A stretch of DNA of 64,000 bases from Colwellia sp. 39_35_sub15_T18 (GCA_002162675.1 MAAE01000007.1:186001-250000), one strand, 5' to 3'. Counted from the first letter of the stretch, positions 9,022 to 18,556 are shown. Numbers and translations are program-made. Notes: a model not told the origin generated them from the sequence alone.

Positions 9022-9035
9022 CACGATATATCGTG
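9022..9035. promoter_or_regulatory. Palindromic operator before the sigma-54 activator gene
   Basis: CACGATATATCGTG is a perfect 14-bp palindrome ending 19 bp before the start codon of the activator. The same motif with one mismatch recurs upstream of ccoG. A site this close to the start codon is more likely to repress or autoregulate than to activate. Confidence 0.55.
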
Positions 9036-9104
9036 GCTTAATAAGAGTGGATTATGAATGATTTATCGTTAAATGAAAACAAAGTATTGCGGAAAGTAAG
9101 TTTG

Positions 9105-9563
9105 TTATACCAATTTAACCAACATGGTATTACCTGATATCGCCACAATAACACACAGGCTAGTGTTGCAAATTTTATCGACACCGCAATCTTCGGCTAA
9201 GCGCGCACTCCAGTTGATACCCGAGTAGCGTATGCTACCACTGGTTGTGGTAATATCAGCACTGGCAGGCACTTTTAAGCCAATCATATCGCTAGAAGTA
9301 TCGGTCGTCGTCCTTGGATTTTGCAGCTGCTTTAATGGTTTCCACAAAATAATTGCCGTTATCGCGGTTAGTATGCCGACAGCAAGCACTTGCATTTGCC
9401 AACTATCAAGCAGGTCAATATTCACTAAGATGCCGGTCATTAAACTGGCAATAGCAAAAAATAATAATGGCCCACTAAGCCCCATAATGCTTAGTTCAAT
9501 AACAAAACTTAAGCCAGCGATTAAAAACCATAAATGCGCAGGATTTTCTAAAAAATATTGCAT
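9105..9563 (-). CDS. NfeD-like membrane protein
   Basis: 152 residues with two or three hydrophobic helices in the first half and a C-terminal OB-fold-like beta domain (DMIGLKVPASADITTTSGSIRYSGINWSAR), the short NfeD/YbbK form. Proteins of this type partner SPFH/stomatin proteins in the inner membrane. Here it lies 52 bp downstream of the qmcA-like gene on the same strand, which fits the usual pairing. The precise role is not established. Confidence 0.88.
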   Translation of the reverse strand: MQYFLENPAHLWFLIAGLSFVIELSIMGLSGPLLFFAIASLMTGILVNIDLLDSWQMQVLAVGILTAITAIILWKPLKQLQNPRTTTDTSSDMIGLKVPASADITTTSGSIRYSGINWSARLAEDCGVDKICNTSLCVIVAISGNTMLVKLV

Positions 9564-9615
9564 AAAACCTCTTGAAAAATAAAGCAGTGGTTACCTAGCT
9601 TTCTAATACCCTTTT

Positions 9616-10605
9616 CTAGTTAGGCAGCTGCAAGTTGCTGGCATTCAAGCTGCTCGATACGGCAATGGCTTGTGCTACGGTATTCGCTATATTATCACCA
9701 GTTTTACCATCTGTGAGTACCACAGTACTATCACTAGCAATCGCTTGATGAGCTGAAATTGCATTCTGCGCTAAAGTTAATGTCACCGCTGCTTGACCTT
9801 GCTCGGTGTTTGCTACCTGGCCAACAACATCTAAAGCATTCGCGTCAGCTTCTGCCACTAAACGGATGGCTTCAGCTTTACCTATTGCTTCTAATATTTG
9901 CGCCTCTTTAGATGCTTCTGCGGTTAATACTTGCTCAGCTTTTGCCGCCTCGGCATCGAGTACACGCGCTTGTTTTTGTCCTTCAGCTTCGGTAATAGCC
10001 GCCGTTTTTACCCCTTCAGCGGTCAATATTACTGAACGTTTCTCACGTTCGGCAGTCATTTGCTTTTCCATATCTTCACGGATCGTTTGTGGTGGCGTGA
10101 TATCTTTAATTTCATAACGAGTTACCATAACCCCCCAAGGCGCCGTAGCTTCAGTCATGGCTGTTAAAATTTGGGCATTGATGGTATCACGATTTTGGAA
10201 ACAATCATCAAGCTCCATTGAGCCAATGGCATTACGCATAGTGGTCATAGCAAGTTGGGTTACCGATAATTTATAATCGGAAATATTATTGGTTGCCGCC
10301 GCGGCATCAGTCACTTTCATAAATAAAATACCATCAATGTCTAAGGTGATATTGTCTTTGGTAATAGCAGGCTGAGAGATAATTTCTAATGATTGCTCTT
10401 TTAAATTGCGATCGGCAGCAACTGATTGTACATAAGGAATAATAAAGTTTAATCCCGCGGAGAGGGTTTTACTGTACTTACCTAAAGTGTAAATAACATA
10501 ACCACGGTTTTGCGGAACAAAATAGATACCCTTTTTTAAGGTATATAAAATAACAACGGTAAGCCAAAGTACAGGATTGGTGAGTAATTCTTCTAATAAA
10601 AGCAT
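9616..10605 (-). CDS. qmcA: SPFH/Band-7 (stomatin-like) membrane protein
   Basis: 329 residues. An N-terminal membrane anchor (about 10-25) is followed by the SPFH domain (PQNRGYVIYTLGKYSKTLSAGLN and on) and a long alanine/glutamate-rich coiled coil (about 185-250: repeated EAxxxA). It matches E. coli QmcA in length and layout. Such proteins form oligomers that organise membrane microdomains and modulate FtsH-type proteolysis. It is the first gene of a two-gene unit with the NfeD-like protein. Confidence 0.88.
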   Translation of the reverse strand: MLLLEELLTNPVLWLTVVILYTLKKGIYFVPQNRGYVIYTLGKYSKTLSAGLNFIIPYVQSVAADRNLKEQSLEIISQPAITKDNITLDIDGILFMKVTDAAAATNNISDYKLSVTQLAMTTMRNAIGSMELDDCFQNRDTINAQILTAMTEATAPWGVMVTRYEIKDITPPQTIREDMEKQMTAEREKRSVILTAEGVKTAAITEAEGQKQARVLDAEAAKAEQVLTAEASKEAQILEAIGKAEAIRLVAEADANALDVVGQVANTEQGQAAVTLTLAQNAISAHQAIASDSTVVLTDGKTGDNIANTVAQAIAVSSSLNASNLQLPN

Positions 10606-10936
10606 TGATATAGTCCTTTTAATTTATTTACTTTACTTTACTTGTAATGAGAGTAGATACAACAGAGTTTCTAAGAGCAACGAAAAGTTAAATGAGAATG
10701 GCTGTTAAAGCAAGGGGAATATTGTAAGAAAAGAATATTTGAACTGTGCATCATCACCGATGCCGCGCAGATACTTTGTTATGCTCGGTGTAGTGCGTAG
10801 CAAGACCTACATGGATGTAGGTCACTTAGGTTATGCATGGAGCATATAACCTGCCTCGGTGCTCTCTGTGGTAAATATTTTTAAGATGAATTGAGTTAAG
10901 TTTGAATTCAGTTCAAAAATCATTACGAGTTAACTT
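10606..10936. repeat. Intergenic region with dispersed repeat, copy B
   Basis: This 331-bp gap holds a plus-strand copy of the dispersed repeat (about 10750-10895), recognisable by GATACTTTGTTATGCTCGG, TGTAGTGCG and CTCTCTGTGGTAAATATT. The copy is interrupted at 10805-10852 by about 48 bp made of two small hairpins, ACCTACATGGATGTAGGT and GGTTATGCATGGAGCATATAACC. The rest (10606-10750) holds the qmcA upstream region and nothing else I recognise. Confidence 0.65.
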
Positions 10937-11698
10937 TTATTGGAAGAAAGCAGCGGCGCTGGCGAAAATAGTCATCACCAAAACCATCACTTTTAAGGTT
11001 TTCGCTTTAACTTCTACGGCAAACTTTACCGCAATTTGGGCACCCATAATGCTACCGATCCCTAATAAAACACCCGGTAACCAAGCAATTTGATCTCTAA
11101 AAATAAACACCAATAAAGCAATACTGGTAAAAATAACCGTGGCAACAACTTTCATGGCATTGGCGCGCAGTAAGTCGTAATTCAAGGCGCCAACAAAGGT
11201 AGCAATGAGTACAAAACCAACACCAGCCTGGATGAAGCCACCATAAAAGCCCGCAGCAAAAGTCGCTAAAAGAGTAAACTTACTATCGTAACAACTTTTT
11301 CGTTCACTATGCTCAACAGCCTTAGTGTCACTTTTAAAAACCACCCATAACGACACTACAATCATAGTGCCTAACAATACCGGTTTCAGTAATTCAACAT
11401 TTAAGTAAGATGCGCTGATAGCGCCAACTAAGCCGCCAAATAAGAGCGGCAGAAAACTGTCTTTAACGGCAGCAGAGTCAATTTTATCGCGCTGGTAAAA
11501 ACCACGAGCCGCGGTCATTGACTGCATTAACACACTCACTCTATTGGTGGCATTGGCAATATCTGCGGGCAAGCCATACATCATCAAAGCGGGTAGTGAT
11601 AAGTTTGAACCACCACCTGCTAGGGTATTAATTACGCCAGCCATTAACCCTATAACAATAAGAATAATGGCTTGGTAAAAATCGAAGGCGTTAAGCAT
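10937..11698 (-). CDS. TauE/SafE family membrane permease
   Basis: 253 residues, strongly hydrophobic with about eight predicted membrane helices. The N-terminal motif GLMAGVINTLAGGGSNLSLPALMMYGLPADIANATNRV is split-repeat TauE/SafE signature material (GGGS and N-A-T). Members export sulfite, sulfoacetate and other organic anions. The substrate cannot be told from sequence, and no sulfur genes lie beside it. It is followed in the operator direction by repeat copy B and is read away from ppnP with a 56-bp gap. Confidence 0.85.
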   Translation of the reverse strand: MLNAFDFYQAIILIVIGLMAGVINTLAGGGSNLSLPALMMYGLPADIANATNRVSVLMQSMTAARGFYQRDKIDSAAVKDSFLPLLFGGLVGAISASYLNVELLKPVLLGTMIVVSLWVVFKSDTKAVEHSERKSCYDSKFTLLATFAAGFYGGFIQAGVGFVLIATFVGALNYDLLRANAMKVVATVIFTSIALLVFIFRDQIAWLPGVLLGIGSIMGAQIAVKFAVEVKAKTLKVMVLVMTIFASAAAFFQ

Positions 11699-11754
11699 GG
11701 GTCAGTCTATTCTCGGATGCAATTATTCGCTGATGTAATTATTTACTAGGGTAA

Positions 11755-12072
11755 CTATTCACTAATGTAGTTACAGCAATAATCAACCAGTGTTTTGGCT
11801 TTTATTTCAAACTCACTGTTAGCAGGCACATAAAAAGACTCGCCGCCTTTTATGGTTTGCCACTGTGTAGTTTCAGGTAAAAGAATTTCACAATCACCGG
11901 CGGTGATTTCCATTAACTCTTTCTCTGCCGTACCAAATTTATACTCACCCGGCATCATAATACCTAAGGTTTTAAAACTGCCATCAGCGAAGGTCACTTT
12001 ACGGCTAGTCACTTTACCGTCAAAGTAAATATTGGCGGCTTTTTCTATGGTTACATTAGTAAATTCAGTCAT
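11755..12072 (-). CDS. ppnP: Pyrimidine/purine nucleoside phosphorylase
   Basis: 105 residues, a single cupin fold typical of PpnP (formerly YaiE/DUF1255). It splits several nucleosides with phosphate to base and ribose 1-phosphate. Family signatures visible: NVTIEKAANIYFDGKVTSR, GIMMPGEYKFGTAEKELMEI and FYVPANSEFEIK. Length and colinearity match E. coli PpnP (94 aa) closely. It stands between a permease and ilvC, with no obvious operon partner. Confidence 0.92.
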   Translation of the reverse strand: MTEFTNVTIEKAANIYFDGKVTSRKVTFADGSFKTLGIMMPGEYKFGTAEKELMEITAGDCEILLPETTQWQTIKGGESFYVPANSEFEIKAKTLVDYCCNYISE

Positions 12073-12096
12073 AATTATTTTCTCATAAAAGGAATA

Positions 12097-12138
12097 ATAC
12101 CAATTGAACTAATGAGTTATCATCATTTCAATTGGTAT
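12097..12138. repeat. ATACCAATTGAA inverted repeat
   Basis: ATACCAATTGAA (12097-12108) and TTCAATTGGTAT (12127-12138) are perfect 12-bp arms around 18 bp. Short AT-rich palindromes of this form are a typical small dispersed element. It sits between ppnP and the end of ilvC and could fold in RNA from either strand. Confidence 0.5.
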
Positions 12139-12153
12139 AAAGGCTTGCTATCC

Positions 12154-12175
12154 CACTCTCTCGTTCGAGAGAGTG
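12154..12175 (-). terminator. Hairpin downstream of ilvC
   Basis: CACTCTCTCG TT CGAGAGAGTG is a perfect 10-bp stem about 80 bp past the ilvC stop. The T-tract on the minus strand is weak, so it may be an RNA 3'-end stabiliser rather than a classical terminator. Confidence 0.4.
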
Positions 12176-12253
12176 AACACATCCATGTATAAAAAAAGGT
12201 ACCGAGCTATACTATTCAGCAAGGACCTCTGTTTGCCAGGGAGCAAAACAAAA

Positions 12254-13732
12254 CTATTGGCTTGAAATACGTTTCATATCAGTCATGTAGCCGCGAAGCT
12301 CTTTACCAATAACTTCAACGCCGTGGCTGCGAATGGCTTCATTCACTTCAATTAAACGGGCATTATCAACATTGTTTGAAGACTCTTTAAAACCTTCACC
12401 TAATTGCTCTAATGTTAAGTTAGCTGTGTATTCTTCAAGTAATGGTACCGCAGCATGAGTGAATAAGTAATTACCGTATTCAGCAGTGTCTGAAATGACT
12501 ACGTTCATTTCATATAATTTGTTACGAGCAATACAGTTAGCAATTAATGGCGTTTCATGAAGTGACTCATAGTAAGCCGACTCTTCAACGATACCCGCAG
12601 CAACCATAGCTTCAAACGCAAGTTCAACACCGGCTTTGATCATAGCAACAACAAAAATGCCTTTATCATAGTATTCTTGTTCGGTGATTTCAGTGTCGCA
12701 ATCAGGGGCTAATTCAAATGTTGATTCAGCTGTTTCTGCGCGCCATGTTAATAAGTTAATATCATCATTTGCCCAGTCAGCCATCATAGTTGTCGAGAAA
12801 CGACCTTCAATGATGTCATCCATGTGCTTTTCAAATAATGGGCGTAAAATTACTTTTAATTCTTCAGACATATCAAACGCTTTGATTTTCGCAGGGTTTG
12901 ATAATCTGTCCATCATGTTAGTGATGCCGCCGTGCTTTAAGCCTTCGGTCGTGGTTTCTAAACCATATTGTAGTAATTTACGAGCGTAAGCTGCATCCAT
13001 ACCCTGAGCAATTAATTGCTTGTGGCCTAATACTGCTGCTGTTTGTAGCATGCCACAAAGAATAGTTTGCTCACCCATTAAGTCTGACTTAACTTCAGCA
13101 ATGAAAGATGATTCAAGCACACCCGCTCTGTCACCACCGGTAGCGCTTGCGTAAGCTTTAGCAATAGCTAAACCATTACCTTGTGGATCATTTTCTGGGT
13201 GCACGGCAATTAGCGTTGGTACACCAAAACCACGTTTGTATTCTTCACGTACTTCAGTACCTGGACATTTAGGGGCAACCATAACTACGGTGATATCTTT
13301 ACGAACTTGCATGCCTTCTTCAACAATATTGAAGCCATGAGAGTAAGCTAACGTTGAACCTTGCTTCATGTGTGGCATAACAGCCGTTACCGCTGAAGTA
13401 TGTTGCTTATCAGGTGTAAGGTTTAATACTAAATCAGCTTGTGGGATTAATTCTTCATAAGTGCCAACAGTAAAACCATTTTCAGTAGCCCACTGCCAAG
13501 ATTGACGTTTTGTGCTAATTGCGGCTTCACGTAAAGCATAAGAAATATTTAAACCAGAATCACGCATGTTTAAACCTTGGTTTAAACCTTGGGCACCACA
13601 ACCAACAATAACAATGTTCCAATCTTTGATGAAGTTACAGCCATCGCTAAACTCTTCACGTTGCATAAAACGACATTTGCCTAATTGGCCAAGCTTTTCA
13701 CGTAAGCTTAAAGTATTAAAATAATTGCTCAT
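12254..13732 (-). CDS. ilvC: Ketol-acid reductoisomerase (class II)
   Basis: NADPH-dependent isomerisation and reduction of acetolactate or acetohydroxybutyrate in valine and isoleucine synthesis. The product is 492 residues, the long class II form as in E. coli (491). The Rossmann motif [14 protein letters not shown] lies near residues 44-57. The acid residues of the knotted C-terminal domain are in the [14 protein letters not shown] segment. The frame continues upstream to 13906, but [20 protein letters not shown] is the family start, so 13732 is chosen. The extra upstream frame crosses the ilvY operator. It is transcribed away from ilvY, which in this arrangement activates it in response to substrate. 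Confidence 0.95.
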   Translation of the reverse strand: MSNYFNTLSLREKLGQLGKCRFMQREEFSDGCNFIKDWNIVIVGCGAQGLNQGLNMRDSGLNISYALREAAISTKRQSWQWATENGFTVGTYEELIPQADLVLNLTPDKQHTSAVTAVMPHMKQGSTLAYSHGFNIVEEGMQVRKDITVVMVAPKCPGTEVREEYKRGFGVPTLIAVHPENDPQGNGLAIAKAYASATGGDRAGVLESSFIAEVKSDLMGEQTILCGMLQTAAVLGHKQLIAQGMDAAYARKLLQYGLETTTEGLKHGGITNMMDRLSNPAKIKAFDMSEELKVILRPLFEKHMDDIIEGRFSTTMMADWANDDINLLTWRAETAESTFELAPDCDTEITEQEYYDKGIFVVAMIKAGVELAFEAMVAAGIVEESAYYESLHETPLIANCIARNKLYEMNVVISDTAEYGNYLFTHAAVPLLEEYTANLTLEQLGEGFKESSNNVDNARLIEVNEAIRSHGVEVIGKELRGYMTDMKRISSQ

Positions 13733-13852
13733 GATTTTTCCTATTGGTATTGCTAAAATTAGCGCTTCTAAAGTTAACTTTGCTAAGAGAATGCTCAAAG
13801 ATCGTTCGCGTTCTCTGACAGCGTTTTTTACTATGGCAACAGCATAGCTCAA

Positions 13853-13914
13853 AAACAGTATTGCGGAAAATGATATATTTGCATCGATATGTTGCATTAT
13901 GTGCAATACTGTTT
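13853..13914. promoter_or_regulatory. IlvY operator region between ilvC and ilvY
   Basis: AAACAGTATTGC (13853-13864) is mirrored by GCAATACTGTTT (13903-13914), centres 50 bp apart. Within it lies TTGCATTATGTGCAA (13892-13906), a LysR-type T-N11-A palindrome. Location between the divergent genes and the known IlvY/ilvC circuit make it the likely dual operator that activates ilvC and represses ilvY. Confidence 0.6.
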
Positions 13915-13942
13915 AAAAGTGTTAATTCTTAAGAAGCTGATT

Positions 13943-14821
13943 ATGGATCAAAAATCATTCAATATGTTTGTGCATCTTAGCCAAACACTGCACTTTGGCA
14001 AAACCGCACAAGTTTTTCATATAAGTCCGTCTACCTTGAGTCGAGCCATACAACGTATTGAGCAAAATGTTGGTACTGAGTTATTGATACGAGACAATCG
14101 CAGTGTGGTATTGACCGAAGCAGGCAAAAAATTTCAGCAATATGCCCAACAACACATTGAGCAGTGGCAAGTATTCAAACAATCCTTAGATGAAAACCAG
14201 CAAGCACTCACCGGCAAGCTTAGTGTTTACTGCTCGGTTACTGCCGCCTATAGTCACTTGCCTCCTTTGCTGGAGCGCTTTCGCCAGCAACATCCCTTGG
14301 TAGAAATAATGCTCACCACGGGTGATGCCAGCGACGCTTTAGAGCAAGTGCAAAATAAATCGGTTGATTTTGCTATTGCCGCAAACCCTGAATATCTACC
14401 ACGCAGTGTTTATTTTCAACATCTGGCCACCATCCCATTAGTCGTCATTGCCCCTACCATGGCTTGTAAAGTTCAACAACAGCTGCAAGCGGAGATACTT
14501 AGTTGGTCTGACATTCCCATTATTTTGCCTGAACACGGCCCGGCTCGAAAAGGTTTTGAGCTTTGGTATCGTAAAAAACAACAAGGAAAAGCGAATATTT
14601 ATGCAACCGTTTCAGGTCATGAGGCTTTAGTGAGCATGGTCGCTTTAGGTTGTGGTGTTGGCATCGTTCCGCAAGTAGTGGTAGAAAATAGCCCCGTTCG
14701 AGACAAGGTACAATATTTGAATGATATTGGCGAGATAGCGCCTTTCGAGCTTGGTGTTTGTTGTTTAAACCAAACTAAAGCACAACCACTGATCAAAGCT
14801 TTTTTCAATGCCATCGCGTAA
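13943..14821 (+). CDS. ilvY: LysR-type regulator IlvY
   Basis: 292 residues. The N-terminal winged helix-turn-helix (MDQKSFNMFVHLSQTLHFGKTAQVFHISPSTLSRAIQRIE in order, split here by family reading) and the C-terminal substrate-binding fold match IlvY, which senses acetolactate and acetohydroxybutyrate. The frame is open to 13889, but the ATG at 13943 gives the family start and leaves the operator free. It is divergent from ilvC with 210 bp between starts. It converges on yifB. Confidence 0.92.
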   Translation: MDQKSFNMFVHLSQTLHFGKTAQVFHISPSTLSRAIQRIEQNVGTELLIRDNRSVVLTEAGKKFQQYAQQHIEQWQVFKQSLDENQQALTGKLSVYCSVTAAYSHLPPLLERFRQQHPLVEIMLTTGDASDALEQVQNKSVDFAIAANPEYLPRSVYFQHLATIPLVVIAPTMACKVQQQLQAEILSWSDIPIILPEHGPARKGFELWYRKKQQGKANIYATVSGHEALVSMVALGCGVGIVPQVVVENSPVRDKVQYLNDIGEIAPFELGVCCLNQTKAQPLIKAFFNAIA

Positions 14822-14870
14822 GCAAAAATTTATGCGTATTGGTTAGTCAATTAACGGTAAAAGTAAACGC

Positions 14871-16394
14871 CTACACGGCTACTGATTGGGTCAAATGCCT
14901 GAGCAGCCTGTCCATAGCGCGATAAGACAAGGCTTCGATTAAATGCTTATGCGCAATGTTTTCTGTCGCTTCCATATCAGCCAAGGTGCGCGCTATTTTT
15001 AAAATTTTATGATGAGCACGGGTAGAAAGTCCCAATTTTTCGACGGCAAGCTCCAGAAATTCATTATCTTCAACAGACAGATGACAATAACTCTTTAGCT
15101 CTCTAGTACCCAAGTGGGCATTGGCTTTGTCTTGACGAGCTAATTGTCTCATGCGACACGCTTGTACCCGTTGCTGTACCGCTGCACTGGTTTCATTATT
15201 TTCTGTATCTGCTGCCCAAGTGCCGCGAGGCAAGCGCGCCACCTCAATTTGAATATCAATGCGATCCAGAAAAGGCCCTGACAAGCGATTTAAGTAGCGC
15301 AACACTTGCTCGGGTGTGCTGCGATTGTCGTTAAAAAACCCTGTAGGACTGGGATTCATCGCCGCAATCAATTGAAAACGCGCAGGAAAACTTTGTTTGT
15401 GCATAGCGCGTGAAATGGTGACTTCTCCTGACTCCATGGGTTCACGCAGTACATCTAGCACCTTGCGTTCAAACTCTGGTAGCTCGTCAAGAAACAACAC
15501 ACCATTGTGCGCTAAAGAAATTTCACCGGGTTTGGGCTGACTACCACCCCCCACCAAGGCAGCGGAAGAAGCGGTATGATGCGGCGCTCGAAAGGGTCGT
15601 GTTAACCATGATTTGGTGTTAATATTTTGATTACTGATTGACTGAATGGCCGCCACTTCTAACGCTTCGGCTTCTGTCATTCTAGGTAAAATGCTTGCTA
15701 AGCGACTCGCTAGCATGGTTTTCCCCGTGCCCGGAGGGCCAATAAAAAGTAAATTATGATTGCCGCTAGCCGCAATTTCTAAGGCGCGTTTAGCGAGCGG
15801 TTGACCAATAACCTCACTAATGTCTAAATCATTAATTTCATCAAATTGTTCCAGCGTTTTTTCTGCCACCAAGGGCAAGGACGTTTGCCGTGCGAAATGA
15901 GGATAAAGCTGGCTTAGATGTTCAATAGCATGAATTTTGGCTTGTTTAACCCAGCTGGCTTGCTCGGCATTTTGCTTAGGTATGATCAAGGCTCTTTTGC
16001 TGTTACTGCAAGACATTGCCATCGGTATTTCACCAATAATGGCTCTTAACTCGCCTGACAGTGCCAACTCGCCGGCAAACTCATACTGAGCTAGATCAAC
16101 TTGTGGTAATTGCTCTGATGCGGCTAAAATACCAACGGCAATAGGTAAGTCAAAGCGCCCTCCCTCTTTGGGTAAGTCTGCTGGCGCTAGATTAATAGTA
16201 ATGCGCTTGGCTGGAAATTCATAACCACAATTGATAATGGCACTGCGCACACGGTCTTTTGATTCTTTCACTGAAGCTTCGGGCAAGCCAACAATGTGAA
16301 AAGCGGGTAAGCCATTGGCTAAATGTACTTCAACAGTAACCAGCGGAGATTCCAAGCCAACACGGGCGCGACTATAAACACAGGCAAGCGACAT
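14871..16394 (-). CDS. comM: YifB/ComM family Mg-chelatase-like AAA+ ATPase
   Basis: 507 residues, normal for the family. The N-terminal domain is a Lon-like fold (GLPAFHIVGLPEASVKESKDRVRSA), followed by an AAA+ Mg-chelatase module with Walker A GPPGTGKT (219-226) and Walker B VLFLDELPEF. The C-terminal MG-chelatase extension includes RAHHKILKIARTLADM. In naturally transformable gammaproteobacteria ComM is the hexameric helicase that extends branch migration during integration of donor DNA. Its position beside ilv genes matches E. coli yifB. Confidence 0.92.
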   Translation of the reverse strand: MSLACVYSRARVGLESPLVTVEVHLANGLPAFHIVGLPEASVKESKDRVRSAIINCGYEFPAKRITINLAPADLPKEGGRFDLPIAVGILAASEQLPQVDLAQYEFAGELALSGELRAIIGEIPMAMSCSNSKRALIIPKQNAEQASWVKQAKIHAIEHLSQLYPHFARQTSLPLVAEKTLEQFDEINDLDISEVIGQPLAKRALEIAASGNHNLLFIGPPGTGKTMLASRLASILPRMTEAEALEVAAIQSISNQNINTKSWLTRPFRAPHHTASSAALVGGGSQPKPGEISLAHNGVLFLDELPEFERKVLDVLREPMESGEVTISRAMHKQSFPARFQLIAAMNPSPTGFFNDNRSTPEQVLRYLNRLSGPFLDRIDIQIEVARLPRGTWAADTENNETSAAVQQRVQACRMRQLARQDKANAHLGTRELKSYCHLSVEDNEFLELAVEKLGLSTRAHHKILKIARTLADMEATENIAHKHLIEALSYRAMDRLLRHLTQSVAV

Positions 16395-16688
16395 AATAAT
16401 TCCTTTTATTGAGTTCCATTGGCTTAGTGTAGGAAAATATTAAGCTTTTTTCGAATTTTAACAAAAATATATTATAGTAAATCTATTGGTTATAACTTTT
16501 ACGTCTTTAGTGGCAAGAAAAAACTATAATGAAAAAGCTTGCTCAACACATTAGAGCTATGATATTAATTTAAAAAGGGATAGGAACTGAGCATAAAAAT
16601 TCATTATAAAACGATAAGTTTTCAGTTTTAGTCCATTAACATTTTTAGTAAATATTTTTGTAAACATAGAAAAAGAAACCAAACAACT
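16395..16688. other. Promoter region of the ilv operon
   Basis: An AT-rich stretch between the comM start and the ilv leader peptide. It must hold the ilv operon promoter; candidate -10 hexamers (TATTAT near 16471) exist but none is decisive. A 14-codon frame at 16529-16573 (MKKLAQHIRAMILI) has no ribosome site and is not called. Confidence 0.35.
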
Positions 16689-16781
16689 ATGCAAAACGTT
16701 AACTCAATCATTAATTTGATTATTAGAAACCTCGTCGTCGTCGTGATTATTAAATCATCTCGAGGGTTTTCGTTGAGCTAA
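16689..16781 (+). CDS. ilvL: ilv operon leader peptide
   Basis: A 30-residue frame too short for normal gene calling. It carries runs of regulatory codons: Ile-Ile, Leu-Ile-Ile, then LVVVVII in a row. Starvation for charged valine, isoleucine or leucine tRNA would stall ribosomes here. It is followed directly by the attenuator hairpins and then ilvG. This is the classical IlvL arrangement; the peptide sequence itself is not conserved between genera. Confidence 0.85.
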   Translation: MQNVNSIINLIIRNLVVVVIIKSSRGFSLS

Positions 16782-16840
16782 AGAAAAGCAAAACAGAAAT
16801 ACAAACCCTCGCTTCGAAAGAACCGAGGGTTTTGTTTTTT
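16728..16840 (+). terminator. Transcription attenuator of ilvGMEDA
   Basis: Four complementary segments are visible: 1, AACCTCG (16728-16734, at the Val codons); 2, CGAGGGTTT (16761-16769); 3, AAACCCTCG (16803-16811); 4, CGAGGGTTT (16824-16832) followed by TGTTTTTT. Segments 3:4 form the terminator, 2:3 the antiterminator and 1:2 the pause hairpin. A stalled ribosome on the valine run would mask segment 1 and free 2 to pair with 3. Confidence 0.88.
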
Positions 16841-16891
16841 CTGAGATAAATTTTATACAAGTCAAACAACACAACAATTTTTGGAATTACC

Positions 16892-18556
16892 ATGACTGAC
16901 AGCAAGCCGTTAACCGGCGGTGGATTATTATTTAAAGTACTTGAGCAACATGGCGTAAACCATGTTTTTGGTTATCCTGGTGGCGCTATCATGCCCATTT
17001 ACGATGCGCTGTATGACAGCAATGTCCAGCATTTTCTTTGCCGACATGAGCAAGGAGCGGCCTTTTCAGCGGTTGGTTATGCACGAGCTTCAGGTAAAAT
17101 TGGGGTTTGTATGGCAACCTCGGGACCGGGTGCTACTAACCTAATTACCGGTCTTGCCGATGCCCTTGCTGACTCTATTCCTCTTGTCGCTATTACGGGG
17201 CAGGTGCCTACCGCAGCAATGGGTAGTGATGCTTTTCAAGAAACTGATATTTTTGGTTTATCACTCGCTTGCACTAAACATTCTTTCCAAGTTAGCCATG
17301 TAGATGAATTAGAAAAAGTACTGCATCAAGCCTTTGAAATTGCACTAGAAGGTCGTCAAGGTCCGGTACTTGTCGATATTCCAAAAGACGTACAAATCGC
17401 GATTGTAGAGCAAACATTTAAAACGGCTCCGCCACTTAAAAACAAAGTTGAATTACCGCTTGCTGACATCAGTAAAGCACTCGACTTATTGTCTCACGCT
17501 AAACAGCCCATTTTATATGTTGGTGGCGGTGTTGGCATGGCAAATGCCATTGAAGAAGTGAGAACTTTTGCTCGCGAAACCGGCATACCCTCAGTTTCTA
17601 CTTTAAAAGGTTTAGGGGCATTAGATACTGACGATGCAAACTATTTAGGCATGCTAGGTATGCATGGCACCAAAGTGGCAAACTTGGCCGTGCACGACTG
17701 TGATTTATTGATTGCTGTTGGCGCACGTTTTGATGACCGAGTAACGGGTAAATTGGACCAATTTGCCCCTGACGCCAAAGTTATCCATTTTGATATTGAT
17801 ACCGCTGAAATCAATAAACGTAGAAAAGCTGACGCACCAATTTTAGGCGACTTAAAAGAGAATTTACCGCTACTCACTATGCCACTTGAGCTCAAAAGTT
17901 GGCAAGCAAAAGTGCAACAAATGAAAAGTGACTGTGCATGGCGATATGACCATCCAGGAGAGAGTATTTTTGCACCTGCGGTATTAAAAGAAGTAAGCGA
18001 ATTAATGCCTAAAAACGCCTGTGTGACCACTGATGTTGGCCAACATCAAATGTGGGCTGCACAGCACATGAGTTTTGATGATCCAAGTAACTTTTTAACC
18101 AGTGGCAGCATGGGCACCATGGGATTTGGTTTACCTGCCGCGATTGGCGCGCAAATTAGCCGACCTCACGATACCGTAATCGTTGTCTCTGGCGATGGCT
18201 CGATCATGATGAATGTACAAGAATTAGCAACCATTAAACGCTATCAAATTCCGGTAAAAATTGTCTTAATAGATAATGAGAAACTAGGCATGGTACGTCA
18301 GTGGCAAGATTTATTCTTTGAAGGTCGCTTAAGTGAAACCGACTTAGCCGATAATCCAGATTTCATTATGTTAGCCACGGCTTTTGATATAAAAGCTAAG
18401 CAAATTACCCAAAAGAGTGAAGTCACCGCAGCCATCAACGATATGCTAGATCACGATGGTCCTTATTTACTACAAGTTAAAATTGACGCCCAAGACAATG
18501 TTTGGCCATTAGTGCCACCAAACAGTGCCAACAATGAAATGATGGAGAGCGCTTAG
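16892..18556 (+). CDS. ilvG: Acetolactate synthase II, large subunit
   Basis: TPP- and FAD-dependent condensation of pyruvate with pyruvate or 2-oxobutyrate, the first common step of branched-chain synthesis. It is 554 residues with the three AHAS domains: PYR domain with catalytic Glu in CRHEQGAAF, central FAD domain ([13 protein letters not shown] region), and TPP domain with [15 protein letters not shown]. The start matches family length. The small subunit ilvM starts 2 bp after the stop, so the two are translationally coupled. The gene is intact, unlike the frameshifted ilvG of E. coli K-12. Confidence 0.95.
   Translation: MTDSKPLTGGGLLFKVLEQHGVNHVFGYPGGAIMPIYDALYDSNVQHFLCRHEQGAAFSAVGYARASGKIGVCMATSGPGATNLITGLADALADSIPLVAITGQVPTAAMGSDAFQETDIFGLSLACTKHSFQVSHVDELEKVLHQAFEIALEGRQGPVLVDIPKDVQIAIVEQTFKTAPPLKNKVELPLADISKALDLLSHAKQPILYVGGGVGMANAIEEVRTFARETGIPSVSTLKGLGALDTDDANYLGMLGMHGTKVANLAVHDCDLLIAVGARFDDRVTGKLDQFAPDAKVIHFDIDTAEINKRRKADAPILGDLKENLPLLTMPLELKSWQAKVQQMKSDCAWRYDHPGESIFAPAVLKEVSELMPKNACVTTDVGQHQMWAAQHMSFDDPSNFLTSGSMGTMGFGLPAAIGAQISRPHDTVIVVSGDGSIMMNVQELATIKRYQIPVKIVLIDNEKLGMVRQWQDLFFEGRLSETDLADNPDFIMLATAFDIKAKQITQKSEVTAAINDMLDHDGPYLLQVKIDAQDNVWPLVPPNSANNEMMESA

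Noticed and set aside
9806-10117. Plus-strand frame of 103 codons over qmcA
   Set aside because: Antisense shadow of the alanine-rich coiled coil of the qmcA-like gene; low-complexity composition.
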